Shown here piece by piece: positions 36,799 through 45,001 of a stretch of DNA of 64,000 nucleotides. The notes beneath the pieces were generated by a model that searched no databases, was not told the DNA's origin, and saw only the letters and a program-made list of their open reading frames with translations. Source of the DNA: Clostridium_AD sp964467165 (GTDB lineage: Bacteria > Bacillota > Clostridia > Clostridiales > Clostridiaceae); contig CAYXOL010000003.1 of assembly GCA_964467165.1 (NCBI GenBank), positions 62,001 to 126,000 of the forward strand, read 5' to 3'. The translations under genes were made by a program, and so were the position numbers. Each line of letters begins with the position of its first letter. Position 1 is the stretch's first letter.

Positions 36799-38709
36799 TT
36801 GGATACTTCTTTTATTAAGGTTTCTGCTGCTTGTCCAATTGTAAGTGTGGCAGATATAGAATTTAACTTAATTAACATAAAAAACTGCATTGAAACAGCT
36901 TTAAATGAAAAATCAAAATTAATAGTTTTCCCAGAGCTTTGCATAACAGCTTACACCTGTGCTGATTTATTTTTACAACAGGAGTTACTTAATAAATCTG
37001 AGAATGCCATAGAATCTCTATGTGACTTTTCTAAAAGCAAAGATATATTAATTGCTGTAGGGTCCACGTTGCATTTTAATAATTGTCTATACAATTGTGC
37101 TTATGTGATATTTAATGGTACTGTTTTAGGAATAGTACCCAAAAGTTATATTCCAAATTACTCTGAATTTTACGAAAAAAGATGGTTTACTGAGGGTCTT
37201 GGAATTATAAACAAAACTGTAAATCTTTCTTTTTCAAAGGCCATCCCCTTTGGAACAAATTTACTATTCACCTGCAATAATATTAAGATTGGCTTTGAAA
37301 TTTGTGAGGATCTTTGGGTAACCATACCTCCAAGTAGCTATTTAGCGCTTCAAGGAGCAAATATAATTGCTAATTTATCTGCCTCTAATGAACTGGTTAG
37401 CAAAGCCGATTACAGAAAATCCTTAGTTTCATCTCAGAGCGCAAGATGTATGTGTTCTTATTTATATGCGTCCTCTGGTGTTTTCGAATCCTCCACAGAT
37501 TTACTTTTCAGCGGTCATCTTTTAATTAGTGAAAATGGAGTATTATTAAAAGAAAATAATAGATTTCAAAGAGAAAATGAAATTATTACTTCCGTTATTG
37601 ATATAGATAAATTAAATAGTGAAAGATTAAAAAATATCAGTTTTAGAAATAGTACTTCTATATCCCCCTTTGACCTATGGGAAATTCCTTTTGAATTTTC
37701 AAATATGGAATTTGGAATTTTTGATAGATATATTGATAAACTTCCTTTTGTTCCTTCTAATCAACATCAACGCGAAATGCGTTGCAAGGAAATCTTTAAT
37801 ATTCAGTCCTCAGCTCTAGCTAAAAGATTCTCATACACAGGACTTACTAAAGCTATAGTTGGGATTTCTGGTGGACTTGATTCAACCCTTGCACTACTGG
37901 TTATAGTTAAAACCTTTGATATGTTAAAACTACCAAGAAAAAATATTATTACTGTTACAATGCCTGGTTTTGGAACTACAGATAGAACTTATAACAACGC
38001 CATAAACCTTTGTAAACACTTAGGTACGCAGCTGAGGGAAATTAATATAGTGGATGCTTGCTTGCAACATTTTAAAGACATAAATCATCCAGTAGAAAAA
38101 CATGATGTAACTTATGAAAATGTTCAAGCAAGAGAAAGAACTCAAATTCTTATGGATATTGCTAATAAAGATGGCGGACTATCAATAGGAACCGGTGATT
38201 TATCTGAATTAGCCTTAGGCTGGTGCACATATAATGGAGATCATATGTCCATGTATTCTGTAAATTGTTCAATTCCAAAGACGCTGGTTCGATATTTAGT
38301 TAAGTATGTAGCAGATAAAGAGTCCTCTGTGGAAGTTACCGATATATTACTAGATATTCTTGACACTCCTGTAAGCCCAGAACTTTTACCTAAAGATGCC
38401 AATGGCGGAATTGCTCAAAAAACTGAAGACATAGTTGGCCCCTATGAACTACATGATTTTTTCCTTTACTATTTTATGAAGCAAGGAGCTTCTCCTAGTA
38501 AAATATTGTTCTTAGCTAAAGAAGCCTTCAAAGATGATTATAGAGAAGAAGAAATAACCAAATGGTTAGATAAATTTATAAAAAGATTTTTCACTCAACA
38601 ATTTAAACGGTCTGCCTTGCCAGATGGTCCTAAAGTAGGAACAATAAGTGTATCTCCAAGAGGCGACCTTCGAATGCCATCTGATGCTAGTTTTAATTCT
38701 TTCCTATAA
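36799..38709 (+). CDS. nadE: Glutamine-dependent NAD+ synthetase
   Basis: 636 residues. The N-terminal nitrilase-type glutaminase (about 1-290) has Glu46 in VFPELCIT, Lys in VPKSYIPNY near 115 and the nucleophile Cys in GFEICEDLW near 174. The C-terminal NAD synthetase (about 320-636) has the ATP loop SGGLDST near 351. It amidates deamido-NAD+ using glutamine nitrogen. The start is a TTG at 36799; AAAGGTAGTG lies upstream with a slightly long spacing. A single gene, ended by the inverted repeat at 38737. Confidence 0.95.
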   Translation: MDTSFIKVSAACPIVSVADIEFNLINIKNCIETALNEKSKLIVFPELCITAYTCADLFLQQELLNKSENAIESLCDFSKSKDILIAVGSTLHFNNCLYNCAYVIFNGTVLGIVPKSYIPNYSEFYEKRWFTEGLGIINKTVNLSFSKAIPFGTNLLFTCNNIKIGFEICEDLWVTIPPSSYLALQGANIIANLSASNELVSKADYRKSLVSSQSARCMCSYLYASSGVFESSTDLLFSGHLLISENGVLLKENNRFQRENEIITSVIDIDKLNSERLKNISFRNSTSISPFDLWEIPFEFSNMEFGIFDRYIDKLPFVPSNQHQREMRCKEIFNIQSSALAKRFSYTGLTKAIVGISGGLDSTLALLVIVKTFDMLKLPRKNIITVTMPGFGTTDRTYNNAINLCKHLGTQLREINIVDACLQHFKDINHPVEKHDVTYENVQARERTQILMDIANKDGGLSIGTGDLSELALGWCTYNGDHMSMYSVNCSIPKTLVRYLVKYVADKESSVEVTDILLDILDTPVSPELLPKDANGGIAQKTEDIVGPYELHDFFLYYFMKQGASPSKILFLAKEAFKDDYREEEITKWLDKFIKRFFTQQFKRSALPDGPKVGTISVSPRGDLRMPSDASFNSFL

Positions 38710-38736
38710 AAATATACAATCTATATTTTTATGGTG

Positions 38737-38816
38737 AAAAAAAGTATATATTACGTATAATGCATTGAAGCGAGCTTATCAAAGTGAATGCATTAATAGT
38801 AATATATACTTTTTTT
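38737..38816. repeat. Long-loop inverted repeat / bidirectional terminator (group A, copy 2)
   Basis: 18-bp perfect arms (38737-38754 and 38799-38816), inner arms TAATGCATT/AATGCATTA (38758-38766 and 38787-38795), with A7/T7 at the ends. It separates convergent nadE and yaaR. Its reverse complement resembles the element at 10676-10765. Confidence 0.75.
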
Positions 38817-38817
38817 C

Positions 38818-39240
38818 TTATCTATAAATATCTACAATTAACCCTGCAATTTCGTCAATTGTATTGGCTATTTCCAAGTTCTCTTTTTCTTGGCTGAGTA
38901 ACATTTGTGTTAGCTCCTCTAGTTTCATATCCACAGTATCAACCGTTATAAAATATTGTGTTTGCCAAAAACTAATATCTTTTTTCACCTCATACATATG
39001 TTTTAAAACAGAGTCTAAGTATTCTCTGATTAAATTTTTATATGCTTTTACATCTGCATAGCATTTTGTAATTGACAATCTATTTCCCTTCTTTTTTATA
39101 TCCTCCATCATTTCCTTCAACTGCTCTTCTGATTTTTGTTGCCTAGCAAAGCTAAAATTTTGAGAAAAATCTTTTTTACTAGCTACAGTTTTCTTCTCTG
39201 AAGTAACGGATGCATTTCTTCTAGCTCTTGATATTTCCAA
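38818..39240 (-). CDS. yaaR: YaaR family protein (DUF327)
   Basis: 140 residues, predicted mostly helical. The C-terminal half (about 45-140: FARQQKSEEQLKEMM, YLDSVLKHMYEVKKD, TVDMKLEELTQML) matches the YaaR/DUF327 family of Firmicutes, whose function is unknown to me. The N-terminal 30 residues are basic and low-complexity. There is no membrane segment. Confidence 0.83.
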   Translation of the reverse strand: MEISRARRNASVTSEKKTVASKKDFSQNFSFARQQKSEEQLKEMMEDIKKKGNRLSITKCYADVKAYKNLIREYLDSVLKHMYEVKKDISFWQTQYFITVDTVDMKLEELTQMLLSQEKENLEIANTIDEIAGLIVDIYR

Positions 39241-39322
39241 TTATTACACCCCCCTAATCTATATTTAATTATTTTTTTATATCTTACATACATTATATCG
39301 AATTTTCAAAAAAAAAATATAC

Positions 39323-39368
39323 ACAATCTAAAATTAATTCTAGCCACAATCTAAAATTAATTCTAGCC
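39323..39368. repeat. Tandem duplication, 2 x 23 bp
   Basis: Two identical 23-base units (39323-39345 and 39346-39368), each starting ACAATCTAAAATTAATTC. It lies in the 320-base gap between yaaR and the chromate-type transporter, which holds no other gene that I can see. Confidence 0.7.
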
Positions 39369-39560
39369 ATATTTTTTAAAATGCCCTCACAGAAAATCAA
39401 AAACAAATCTTTATCTTATAAATTTGCCAATCTTTTTTTATATTAGTATAATAATATGGTAAATACTATAGATTATACATATGGTATTTACTTTTAATTT
39501 GCAATATAATCACTATTTCCATCAATATAACTAAAATTTCAACTACTTAGGGGTGTAAAA

Positions 39561-40097
39561 ATGAAAAAATTACTAAATATGTTTTGGACTTTCTTTAAAA
39601 TAGGAGCTTTTACCTTTGGTGGAGGTTATGCCATGATACCACTCATTGAAACGGAAGTTGTAAGTAAAAAAAATTGGATATCTAAAGAAGATTTCTTAGA
39701 TATAATTGTTATTTCTCAGACTTTTCCAGGAGCCTTAGCTGTTAATAGCAGCATATTTATTGGTTATAGAATCAGTGGACTACTTGGAGCCATAATTGGA
39801 CTTTTAGGGGTGGTTTTGCCATCATTTTTCATAATATTAGGTATTGCAGTTTTTTTTATGAAATTCAGGGATTATTACTATGTTGATTTAGTTTTCAAAG
39901 GTATCTCTGCTGCGGTTCCAATGCTTATCCTAATAGCCGTAGTAAGCTTATCCAAATCTCTAAAGAAAAGCTATGCAAATTTTATTATAATTTTAATTTC
40001 TATGGGAAGTATATTATTCTTAAATGTACATCCAGTTATTGTTATACTTTTGTCTGGCTTATACGGGGTTATATTTCTCGGAAAGAAGGTGAAGTAA
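39561..40097 (+). CDS. Chromate transporter family protein, first half-size subunit
   Basis: 178 residues, one CHR domain. The family start FWTFFKIGAFTFGGGYAMIPL and the following ISQTFPGALAVNSSIFIGYRISG are seen, with five to six hydrophobic helices. In the short-chain type of ChrA two such genes in tandem form one transporter. Despite the name the physiological anion is often not chromate. The gene ends with TAAATG joining directly to the second subunit. GGGGTGTAAAA precedes the start. Confidence 0.9.
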   Translation: MKKLLNMFWTFFKIGAFTFGGGYAMIPLIETEVVSKKNWISKEDFLDIIVISQTFPGALAVNSSIFIGYRISGLLGAIIGLLGVVLPSFFIILGIAVFFMKFRDYYYVDLVFKGISAAVPMLILIAVVSLSKSLKKSYANFIIILISMGSILFLNVHPVIVILLSGLYGVIFLGKKVK

Positions 40098-40634
40098 ATG
40101 TCTAATCTAATTAAAATCTTCTTATCATTTTTTTTTTTTTTTTCCTTTAGCTTTGGCGGAGGATATGCCATGCTTCCACTTATCCAAAGAGAAATTGTAA
40201 ATTCCCATAATTGGATTACTTATAAAGAGTTTATTGATATTATTGGCATATCACAGATGACTCCTGGACCTATAGCAATAAACTCAGCTACTTTTGTTGG
40301 CTTCAAAATTTCTGGTATACTTGGTAGTATTTTTGCTACCCTGGGTGTAGTTTCCTTTTCTTTTATCTTAGTTTCTATAGCTAATCACTATATTGTTAAA
40401 TTTAAAGAATCCTACATAATGAAGGCTGCACTTGCAGGAATGAGACCTGCAATGATTGGTCTTATACTTTCTGTGTTTTTATCCCTTGGAAAAGAATCTT
40501 ATAAAGATATTAAAAGTGTAATAATTGGAGTTGTAATTTTAGGTCTACTATTCACAAATAAACTTCATCCCATTTTAGTAATAATAATTTCAGGAGTATT
40601 AGGTATTGTGTTTTATGGGTTACTCCCTATATAA
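40098..40634 (+). CDS. Chromate transporter family protein, second half-size subunit
   Basis: 178 residues, homologous to the preceding subunit (FSFGGGYAMLPLIQREIV, ISQMTPGPIAINSATFVG). Codons 11-16 are built on an uninterrupted run of 16 T (40128-40143), giving six phenylalanines inside the first helix. Slippage there would cause a frameshift. The frame is intact in this sequence. It is adjacent to the first subunit with no gap. Confidence 0.9.
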   Translation: MSNLIKIFLSFFFFFSFSFGGGYAMLPLIQREIVNSHNWITYKEFIDIIGISQMTPGPIAINSATFVGFKISGILGSIFATLGVVSFSFILVSIANHYIVKFKESYIMKAALAGMRPAMIGLILSVFLSLGKESYKDIKSVIIGVVILGLLFTNKLHPILVIIISGVLGIVFYGLLPI

Positions 40635-40755
40635 CTATTTTTTAGTCTTTCTCTTTCTTTATCTTTACAATAACATTTTACATTTTGATATATATTTTTC
40701 TTATTTTTAATAAAATGAGCCATAATAACAAATACTATAGGTTGAGGTGATATTA

Positions 40756-43419
40756 ATGTTTTTCAACAAAAGTATTGAAGAAGTTTTAAAAGAATTAGGC
40801 ACAAGTCCAATAACAGGGCTTTCTGAGATGCAAAGTGAAATAAACAGAGAAAAATATGGATTAAACCAATTAATAACTAAAAAACCTAAAACTCTAATAG
40901 CCATGTTTTTTGCCCAGTTAAATGATATTTTAATTTACATTCTACTTGCAGCTGCAGTAATTTCTGCCCTTCTTGGTGAAACAAGTGACGCAATAATAAT
41001 TGCTATTGTAATTATCATTAATGCAACAGTAGGAATTATTCAGGAGTCTAAAGCAGAAAAGGCTCTTGATGCGCTTAAAAAATTATCTACTCCAAAGGCT
41101 GTAGTAAAAAGAGATGGGCAGCTAAAAGAAATCCCATCTCAGCAAGTTGTACCTGGAGATATTATTATTATTGATGCTGGAAGATATGTTCCCTGCGATT
41201 TAAGACTTATTGAAGCTGCAAATTTAAAAATAGAAGAATCCACACTTACAGGAGAATCGGTGCCTGTGGATAAAGATGCTTCACTAGTTCTTTCTGGTGA
41301 GGACATACCCCTAGGAGATCAAAAAAATATGCTCTTCATGTCTACCCTTGCAACATATGGTAGAGGTGTGGGCGTAGCTGTATCTACTGGAATGGAAACT
41401 CAAATAGGCAAGATTGCTAAGATGCTTGATGAAAAAGTAGACGAAGAAACCCCCCTTCAAAAGAAATTAGCAGAGCTTGGTAAATACCTAGGAATAGGCG
41501 CTCTATTTATATGCGCTCTTATGTTTATTGTGGGCATTCTTCAAAAAAGAGATGTTTTTGAGATGCTACTGGTTTCCATAAGTTTAGCTGTTGCAGCTAT
41601 TCCTGAAGGTCTTCCTGCTATAGTAACTATAGTTCTTGCTATGGGCGTCCAAAAGATGATAAAGGAAAATGCTATTGTACGTAAATTACCTGCTGTTGAA
41701 ACCTTAGGCTCCGTAAATATTATTTGTTCAGATAAGACAGGTACACTAACTCAAAATAAAATGACAGTAACAAAATTCTACGCTGATGGTCAATTAGGAA
41801 GTATAGAGAGTCTCAACATTAATCATGATGAACATAGACTCTTACTGGAAAATCTTATTTTATGTAATGATGCCACTTACTCCGAAAATTCAAAAACTGG
41901 AGATCCCACAGAAATAGCTCTGTTACAAGCCGGAGTAGACTATAGCATATTTAAAGAGGATTTAGAAAAAAAACATAAGAGAATTGATGAGATTCCTTTT
42001 GATTCAGATAGAAAATTAATGACTACTGTAAATAAATATGATAATGAATATTACGTAATGACAAAAGGTGCTATTGATAATCTATTAAATTTATGTACAA
42101 AGGCATATATTAAGGGCAATATAATGGAAATCACCCCCATTATCAAAAGTGAAATATTGGCTGCCTCTAATAACATGTCGGGTAGCGCACTAAGAGTTCT
42201 AGGTGCTGCTTATAAAATTCTTCCTAGCTCTCATGTGGAGATTGATTCACTAGAAGGTGATTTAATACTTATTGGTCTTGTAGGTATGATAGATCCTCCA
42301 AGGCTAGAGGTTAAGGATTCTATTTCTATGTGCATGAATTCTGGAATAAAAACTGTTATGATAACCGGCGACCACCAAAATACGGCTTTTGCTATAGCCA
42401 AAGATTTAAATATAACTAATGATCCTTCCCAAGTTATATCTGGATCTGAGCTTGATAAAATGTCTGATGTGCAGCTAGATAGCATAATTGATAGTATAAG
42501 GGTATTCGCAAGAGTATCCCCAGAACATAAAGTTAAGATTGTCCGCGCTCTTAAAGCCAAAGGAAACATTGTATCAATGACTGGTGACGGTGTAAATGAC
42601 GCTCCGTCTCTTAAAATGGCAGATATTGGTGTAGCTATGGGCATAACAGGTACTGATGTAGCCAAAGGTGCTGCTGATATGATACTAATTGATGATAATT
42701 TTTCAACTATTGTTGCCGCTATAAGAGAAGGAAGAAACATCTTCACAAATATTAAAAAAACTATAATTTTCCTCCTATCATGTAATATTGGAGAAATTAT
42801 AGCTCTGTTTTTTGCCATACTTTTAGGTTGGGCAACGCCACTTAGACCTATCCATATATTATGGGTTAACCTAATCACTGATACACTACCAGCACTGGCT
42901 TTAGGTGTAGATCCTGGCGACCCTGATGTAATGAAATATAAACCTCGAAATCCAAAGGATAGTTTATTTAAAGGTGAATCCTTAAATTTACTTCTTAACG
43001 GACTTCTAATCGGTACATTAACCCTTGCAGCTTTTATAATAGGTGCAAAATATTATAATGGAGACACTAATTTGTTCCCGCTATTCCCGAAGAACCTTTC
43101 AAAAGATGCGCTAGAACACGCACAAACTATGGCCTTTGTAGTCCTTAGTGTTTCTCAACTGGTTCATTCACTAAATATGAGAAACGATAAAAAATCTATA
43201 TTCCAAATAGGTTTATTTTCCAACAAATATTTAATTGGAGCTATAGTTTTTGGTATGGTACTACAAGATTTTATAATAAGTATACCGGTTCTAGCAAAAG
43301 CTTTTAGCGTTCATTCTTTAAGTTTAATTGATTGGGGTTTCGTTACTATCCTGTCCCTTATGCCACTATTTTTCAATGAAATTTCAAAAATATTCAAGCG
43401 TGCTTCTTCTAAAGCGTAA
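40756..43419 (+). CDS. Calcium-translocating P-type ATPase
   Basis: 887 residues, P2A (SERCA-like) type. Features in order: the N-terminal cation ATPase domain, the TGES loop (LTGESVPVDKDA near 165), PEGLPAIVTIVLAMGV in the ion-binding helix M4, the phosphorylated Asp in DKTGTLTQNKMTVTKF near 327, a KGA nucleotide-binding motif and TGDGVNDAPSLKMADIG. The Glu of PEGL and the Asn/Asp of LWVNLITDTLPALALG fit Ca2+ binding. I use the ATG at 40756, since TTGAGGTGAT lies before it; the GTG at 40747 is part of that site. Confidence 0.92.
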   Translation: MFFNKSIEEVLKELGTSPITGLSEMQSEINREKYGLNQLITKKPKTLIAMFFAQLNDILIYILLAAAVISALLGETSDAIIIAIVIIINATVGIIQESKAEKALDALKKLSTPKAVVKRDGQLKEIPSQQVVPGDIIIIDAGRYVPCDLRLIEAANLKIEESTLTGESVPVDKDASLVLSGEDIPLGDQKNMLFMSTLATYGRGVGVAVSTGMETQIGKIAKMLDEKVDEETPLQKKLAELGKYLGIGALFICALMFIVGILQKRDVFEMLLVSISLAVAAIPEGLPAIVTIVLAMGVQKMIKENAIVRKLPAVETLGSVNIICSDKTGTLTQNKMTVTKFYADGQLGSIESLNINHDEHRLLLENLILCNDATYSENSKTGDPTEIALLQAGVDYSIFKEDLEKKHKRIDEIPFDSDRKLMTTVNKYDNEYYVMTKGAIDNLLNLCTKAYIKGNIMEITPIIKSEILAASNNMSGSALRVLGAAYKILPSSHVEIDSLEGDLILIGLVGMIDPPRLEVKDSISMCMNSGIKTVMITGDHQNTAFAIAKDLNITNDPSQVISGSELDKMSDVQLDSIIDSIRVFARVSPEHKVKIVRALKAKGNIVSMTGDGVNDAPSLKMADIGVAMGITGTDVAKGAADMILIDDNFSTIVAAIREGRNIFTNIKKTIIFLLSCNIGEIIALFFAILLGWATPLRPIHILWVNLITDTLPALALGVDPGDPDVMKYKPRNPKDSLFKGESLNLLLNGLLIGTLTLAAFIIGAKYYNGDTNLFPLFPKNLSKDALEHAQTMAFVVLSVSQLVHSLNMRNDKKSIFQIGLFSNKYLIGAIVFGMVLQDFIISIPVLAKAFSVHSLSLIDWGFVTILSLMPLFFNEISKIFKRASSKA

Positions 43420-43464
43420 CTCAATTTTAACATCATATATGTATGTTAGTTTATTTTACATTAT

Positions 43465-43511
43465 AAAAAAGTAAGAGACTGATAACTAAGTCATCAGGCT
43501 CTTACTTTTTT
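43465..43511. terminator. Bidirectional terminator after the Ca2+ ATPase
   Basis: 13-bp arms (43465-43477 and 43499-43511), inner CTGAT/ATCAG, A/T runs at both ends. It serves the ATPase gene and the convergent cvfB. Confidence 0.85.
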
Positions 43512-43531
43512 AATCTTCCAGCTTTGTAAAT

Positions 43532-44371
43532 TTATTTTAATCTAGTACCTTCTTCATCTTGAAGGATTAAATCACTTTTCATAAGTCCACCCAATGCTCT
43601 TTTAAAGGCATTTTTGCTAGTTCTAAAGACTTTCTTTATATCATCTGGAGAACTTTTATCATTGTACGGCATAGATCCATCAGAATTTTTTAAATATTCC
43701 AATATTTGCTCTTCAACTTCATCTCTTTCCTCTAGTCTTGGTTTTCTTACTGTTAAATCCATTTTACCATCTTCGTAATATTTTTTTACTCTTGCTTTCA
43801 CTCTATCTCCAGGTGTTAAATTCATATAATTCTCGTTTCTTAGAATAACCCCTCTGTATATATCATCCACAGCAATCATAACAGTACCATTAGTCTGAAT
43901 ACCATATACAGTACCTTCAACTTCATCCTCAATACTATATGAATCTGTCTCATATAAATACTTATCAACAAATGTAGTGGCTGCAAGTCTTCCAGTCTTA
44001 TCCAAATATATATAAAAAAGATATTTCCTACCTGTTTCTAATGGGTAATTTTCCTCCTTAAAAGGAACTAATACATCTCTTTCTAGACCTATTTCTACAA
44101 AACTTCCTATTGTAGTCATATCAATAACCTTAAGATAAGCCAAATCTCCCACCTTTGCCATTGGTTTTTTTAAAGTTGAAATCAACCTATCACTTGTATC
44201 TCTATATACAAAAGCTTCAACTTCATCATCAATCTTAAGCCCTCTGCCTAAAGTACTTTTCATTGGAAGCAATATGTCATCACTAGTATTTCCTGTGCCT
44301 GCATCTAAATAGTACCCAAATTCTGCACGCCTTACTACTTTCAAATTATTTAAATCTCCTATTTTTATCAT
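43532..44371 (-). CDS. cvfB: CvfB/YitL-type S1 RNA-binding protein
   Basis: 279 residues. S1-like domains cover about 1-65, 70-135 and 145-210. A C-terminal winged-helix-like part follows (EEQILEYLKNSDGSMPYNDKS to GGLMKSDLI). The start MIKIGDLNNLKVVRRAEFGY is a usual CvfB N-terminus. These proteins bind RNA and affect virulence gene expression in other Firmicutes. It is 21 bases downstream of the GAF-type gene and likely cotranscribed. Confidence 0.88.
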   Translation of the reverse strand: MIKIGDLNNLKVVRRAEFGYYLDAGTGNTSDDILLPMKSTLGRGLKIDDEVEAFVYRDTSDRLISTLKKPMAKVGDLAYLKVIDMTTIGSFVEIGLERDVLVPFKEENYPLETGRKYLFYIYLDKTGRLAATTFVDKYLYETDSYSIEDEVEGTVYGIQTNGTVMIAVDDIYRGVILRNENYMNLTPGDRVKARVKKYYEDGKMDLTVRKPRLEERDEVEEQILEYLKNSDGSMPYNDKSSPDDIKKVFRTSKNAFKRALGGLMKSDLILQDEEGTRLK

Positions 44372-44392
44372 ATAATATCTCCTACCTTTTTC

Positions 44393-44863
44393 TTAAACTT
44401 TTGACCAATCTATGTATTTGTTAAGTTTGTTAACAAATTGTACTAAATATTTTTCTTCAAGCTCTGTAAATCTTCCTAGCTCTGGGCTGTCTAAATCTAA
44501 AACTCCATAAACTACACCGTCTTTTATTATAGGTATAACAATTTCTGAATTTGTTGCGCAGTCGCAAGCAATATGTCCTGGAAATTCATTCACATTTTGC
44601 ACCCGCTGAAGTTTTTTTGTAGATACGGCAGTTCCACACACACCTTTACCTAATTCTATTCTATTGCAAGCCGGAAGTCCTTGAAACATTCCAAGCACCA
44701 ATATATTTTCCCGTAGTATGTAAAATCCTGCCCAATTTAATCTATCCATAACCGCTTTAATAATTGCAGCAGCATTAGATAAATTTGCCAGATCATTTTT
44801 TTCCGAACTAAGCTGTCCTTCTAAAACAACAAGCATATATTTATATTTCTGCTCATTTGTCAT
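44393..44863 (-). CDS. GAF-type free methionine-R-sulfoxide reductase-like protein
   Basis: 156 residues. A single GAF domain with the cysteines of the fRMsr family: one in LPACNRIELGKG, one in GKGVCGTA and one in PGHIACDCATN, followed by IPIIKDGVVYGVLDLDS. It should reduce free methionine-R-sulfoxide. The frame can start at the GTG at 44899, where AAGGAG touches the start codon with no spacing. MTNEQKYKY at 44863 gives the usual family length but has only a weak GGA upstream. The start is therefore uncertain. Confidence 0.8.
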   Translation of the reverse strand: MTNEQKYKYMLVVLEGQLSSEKNDLANLSNAAAIIKAVMDRLNWAGFYILRENILVLGMFQGLPACNRIELGKGVCGTAVSTKKLQRVQNVNEFPGHIACDCATNSEIVIPIIKDGVVYGVLDLDSPELGRFTELEEKYLVQFVNKLNKYIDWSKV

Positions 44864-45001
44864 CTTTTCTATTCCATTTAATTTTATTATTTTTCTCACT
44901 CCTTAAAAAACAATAATTTTCTACCTTAACTCCCTACCTCTATTGTAGTTAAAAACTCGTGAAAATAAAAGCTATTTTTAAAAATAAAGGATGGTTAACA
45001 A

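Noticed and set aside
39323..39368. 23-bp tandem repeat as an origin or attachment site
   Set aside because: Only two units, no phage or replication genes nearby. A simple duplication is the best reading.
42231..42878. 215-codon open frame opposite the Ca2+ ATPase
   Set aside because: Antisense shadow of strongly conserved ATPase motifs; no initiation signals.
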